Source: CAISIP01 sp046594635 (GTDB taxonomy: Bacteria; Pseudomonadota; Gammaproteobacteria; Burkholderiales; Burkholderiaceae_C). From it: a stretch of DNA of 7,789 nucleotides. The notes beneath the pieces are model-generated. The model searched no databases. It was not told the DNA's origin and worked only from the letters and a program-made list of their open reading frames with translations. The stretch's first letter is position 1. Every line of letters starts with the position of its first letter. This document shows positions 5,566-7,789 of the stretch, one piece after another. The DNA lies in assembly GCA_046594635.1 (NCBI GenBank), contig JBKJRR010000128.1, forward strand, positions 1-7,789. Reading direction: 5' to 3'. A program made the position numbers and the translations under genes.

Positions 5566-6963
5566 TCAGGCCAGACGCTGGCGGTGGCGCGCAATCTGCG
5601 CGCGTACCTGCTGCGGTGCCGTCCCGCCCAGGATGTTACGGGCCTGCAGCGAACCGCGCAGGCTCAGCACCTCATAGACATCCTGTTCGATACGGGAATT
5701 GAAACCCTGCAGCACCTGCAAAGGCAAGTCGGCCAGGCCGACACCCTGATCGATCGCGCTCTTGACAGCATGGGCGACGGTTTCGTGGGCGTCGCGGAAC
5801 GGCAGGCCCTTGCGGGTCAGGTAGTCGGCCAGATCGGTGGCGGTGGCGTATCCGCGGCTGGCAGCGCGTTCCATCGCTTCGGGGCGCACCGTGATGCCTT
5901 GTACCATCTCGGCAAAGATGCGCAGCGTGTCCTTGAGTGTGTCGACGCTGTCGAACAACGGTTCCTTGTCTTCCTGGTTGTCCTTGTTGTAGGCCAGCGG
6001 CTGGCCTTTCATCAAGGTGATCAGGCCCATCAGGTGGCCGACCACGCGGCCGGTCTTGCCGCGGGCGAGTTCGGGTACGTCCGGGTTTTTCTTCTGCGGC
6101 ATGATCGAGCTGCCGGTACAGAACCGGTCGGCGAGGTCGATGAAGCCGAAACTCTGGCTCATCCACAATACCAGTTCCTCGCTCAAGCGGCTGAAGTGCA
6201 CCATGCACAGGCTGGCCGCCGCGGTGAACTCGATGGCGAAGTCACGGTCACTGACGGCGTCCAGGCTGTTCTGGCACACGCTGTCCATGCCCAGCGCCGC
6301 CGCAACCCGTTCCCGATCGAGCGGGTAACTGGTGCCGGCGAGTGCGGCGGCGCCCAGCGGCAGGCGGTTGACACGCCGGCGTACCTCGACCATGCGTTCG
6401 GCATCACGCGAGAACATCTCGACATAGGCCAGCATGTGGTGGCCAAAGGCCACCGGTTGGGCGACCTGCAGATGCGTGAAGCCGGGCATGATCACATCGG
6501 CGTTCTGCTGCGCCAGATCGACCAGCGCCACCTGCAGCTGTCGCAGCAGGTCGGAGATGACATCGATCTCGTCACGCAGCCACAGCCGCACGTCGGTGGC
6601 GACCTGGTCGTTGCGCGAGCGGCCGGTGTGCAGGCGCTTGCCGGCGTCACCCGCTAGTTGGGTCAGCCGGGCCTCGATGTTCAGGTGCACGTCCTCGAGG
6701 TCCAGCTTCCATTCGAAGGAACCGGCCTCGATCTCTGCCGCGATGGTTTGCAGACCTGCAACGATGGCTGCGTGGTCCTGCTGGCCGATGATGCCCTGGT
6801 GGCACAACATCTCGGCGTGGGCCAGTGAGCCGGCGATATCGACCCGCCACAAGCGTTTGTCAAAGAATACGCTGGAGGTATAGCGCTTGACGAGGTCGCT
6901 CATGGGCTCGGAGAACAGCGCTGACCAGGCGGCCGATTTGTTGTCGAATTGGTTCTGGGACAT
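5566..6963 (-). CDS. argH: Argininosuccinate lyase
   Basis: A 465-residue cytoplasmic enzyme that splits argininosuccinate into arginine and fumarate, the last step of arginine synthesis. The length is normal for the family. It shows the three conserved regions of the fumarase/aspartase superfamily: HTGRSRNDQ (112-120), GFTHLQVAQP with the catalytic-region His164, and the signature loop GSSIMPQKKNPD (284-295) with the mobile catalytic serine at Ser285/Ser286. The start MSQNQFDNKSAAWSALFSEP is the form usual in betaproteobacteria, although no Shine-Dalgarno sequence precedes it. A DsbG-like lipoprotein gene follows after 45 bases. Upstream, 78 bases separate it from a divergent AlgZ/LytS-type kinase gene, the same neighbourhood as in Pseudomonas. 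Confidence 0.98.
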   Translation of the reverse strand: MSQNQFDNKSAAWSALFSEPMSDLVKRYTSSVFFDKRLWRVDIAGSLAHAEMLCHQGIIGQQDHAAIVAGLQTIAAEIEAGSFEWKLDLEDVHLNIEARLTQLAGDAGKRLHTGRSRNDQVATDVRLWLRDEIDVISDLLRQLQVALVDLAQQNADVIMPGFTHLQVAQPVAFGHHMLAYVEMFSRDAERMVEVRRRVNRLPLGAAALAGTSYPLDRERVAAALGMDSVCQNSLDAVSDRDFAIEFTAAASLCMVHFSRLSEELVLWMSQSFGFIDLADRFCTGSSIMPQKKNPDVPELARGKTGRVVGHLMGLITLMKGQPLAYNKDNQEDKEPLFDSVDTLKDTLRIFAEMVQGITVRPEAMERAASRGYATATDLADYLTRKGLPFRDAHETVAHAVKSAIDQGVGLADLPLQVLQGFNSRIEQDVYEVLSLRGSLQARNILGGTAPQQVRAQIARHRQRLA

Positions 6964-7041
6964 GGATGGGAAATGTGGGTCGGGCCAGGAACGGGTCCGA
7001 AAGGAGCAAGATCACCAATAATCAGGGTCACAAGCTGAAAC

Positions 7042-7789
7042 ATGATGAAAGACAGCGAGATTTTATCGACCTTTCACGAACTCGAGGCCATGCGCGATAC
7101 CGTGCAGCCGCCACGGGCGCTGATCTTCGACGCCTGCCAGCTGGGTGTATTGCTGCGCGCCGTGTTGTTTGTCGAGATGGTGATGGCGATCGGCGCCATG
7201 TACGGCGTGTCGTCGGTGCTCGACTGGTTGCTGCGCCTGGCGATCCTGACCGGTGCTGCCTTGCCGGGAATTCTGGTCTGGCTGGTGGTGGCTTGTGCCA
7301 GCAAGCATCTGCTGTCGCGGCTGCCATCGACCTGGCAATATGTGGCGGGCGTGTCGCTGGGCGCGTTCGCCGGAGTGGCGGGTTGTGCCATGTTGTTGCT
7401 CGCGGGGCTGCTCGAACATGGCCCGTGGCTGGCAAGTGGTGTCACCGGCGCAGCGCTGGCGGCAGCACTGGTGGCCGCACTGGTGATGCGTACACGGGCC
7501 CGCATGCCGGCAGCGACCGCGGCGCGTTTGTCCGAGTTGCAATCGCGTATTCGACCGCATTTCCTGTTCAACACGCTCAACAGCGCGATTGCGCTGGTGC
7601 GTGCGGAGCCCGCCAAGGCAGAGGCGATGCTCGAGGACCTCAGCGATCTGTTTCGCCATGCGCTGGTGGATCATGGCGAGTCGGTGACGCTGGCCGATGA
7701 AATCGAGTTGGCGCGGCGCTACCTGGCGATCGAACAGGTGCGTTTTGGTGACCGGCTGCGACTGGAGTGGGATCTCGACCCAGCGGCCG
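7042..7789 (+). CDS. LytS/AlgZ-type sensor histidine kinase (5' part, cut by window edge)
   Basis: 249 complete codons are visible. A short cytoplasmic N terminus is followed by four hydrophobic segments at about 36-55, 66-88, 99-123 and 129-149, then a His_kinase domain of the LytS/YehU/AlgZ type. The phospho-accepting His173 lies in RIRPHFLFNTLNS, and LSDLFRHAL (200-208) and ARRYLAIEQVRFGDRL (224-239) continue the domain. The ATPase part lies beyond the edge. Such kinases partner LytTR-type response regulators; in Pseudomonas the gene next to argH is fimS(algZ), followed by algR and hemC, and the same order would be expected to the right. Two ATG codons in tandem (7042 and 7045) could each start translation; no good ribosome binding site is seen. 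The signal is unknown. Confidence 0.9.
   Translation, partial: MMKDSEILSTFHELEAMRDTVQPPRALIFDACQLGVLLRAVLFVEMVMAIGAMYGVSSVLDWLLRLAILTGAALPGILVWLVVACASKHLLSRLPSTWQYVAGVSLGAFAGVAGCAMLLLAGLLEHGPWLASGVTGAALAAALVAALVMRTRARMPAATAARLSELQSRIRPHFLFNTLNSAIALVRAEPAKAEAMLEDLSDLFRHALVDHGESVTLADEIELARRYLAIEQVRFGDRLRLEWDLDPAA

Noticed and set aside
5584..6657. 357-codon plus-strand frame opposite argH
   Set aside because: It is antisense to a complete argininosuccinate lyase and shows no domain; long antisense frames are common in GC-rich DNA.
7063..7674. Long minus-strand frames (203 and 180 codons) opposite the AlgZ-type kinase
   Set aside because: They are antisense to a gene with clear four-helix and His_kinase features; the translated products are rich in Arg, His, Gln and Ser as is usual for shadow frames.

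Overview
The window looks like a chromosomal stretch of a high-GC betaproteobacterium, most likely Burkholderiales. The N-terminal sequences of ArgH and of the lactate dehydrogenase resemble those I know from Oxalobacteraceae and relatives. That placement is by recognition, not by a search. No mobile element, tRNA, rRNA or CRISPR array was seen.

Layout from left to right: (1) 1-780, minus: 5' part of an FMN-dependent L-lactate dehydrogenase (LldD family), cut by the window edge, with a GTG start and a good ribosome binding site. (2) 781-1000: a 220-base gap with an imperfect palindrome next to a weak candidate lldD promoter. (3) 1001-2482, minus: a DegP/DegQ/MucD-type periplasmic serine protease with two PDZ domains. 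(4) 2581-2739, minus: a 52-codon remnant of a DedA membrane protein that seems to keep only the two ends of the family. (5) 2780-4117 and 4114-4791, minus: a QseC-like sensor kinase and a QseB/PmrA-like response regulator, overlapping by ATGA. (6) A GC-rich hairpin terminator at 4868-4894. (7) 4918-5520, minus: a lipoprotein with a DsbC/DsbG-type thioredoxin fold and a CPHC active site, 45 bases downstream of (8) argH, 5566-6963, minus. (9) Diverging from argH, from 7042, plus: the start of a LytS/AlgZ-type sensor kinase, cut by the right edge. The argH / AlgZ-type kinase neighbourhood is also known from Pseudomonas, where argH lies beside fimS(algZ)-algR-hemC.

The most interesting signal is regulatory. 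The same element, CTTAG-N6-CTTAA on the plus strand, occurs upstream of the response regulator gene and upstream of degP. In both places it sits exactly 10 bases from a -10-like hexamer on the gene strand. It resembles the direct-repeat boxes bound by PmrA/QseB regulators. This suggests that the regulator controls its own operon and degP, so that regulator, kinase and protease form an envelope-stress unit. The DsbG-like lipoprotein is a functional neighbour in periplasmic protein quality control but appears to be transcribed separately with argH. Apart from this and the deleted DedA remnant, the genes are ordinary members of known families.
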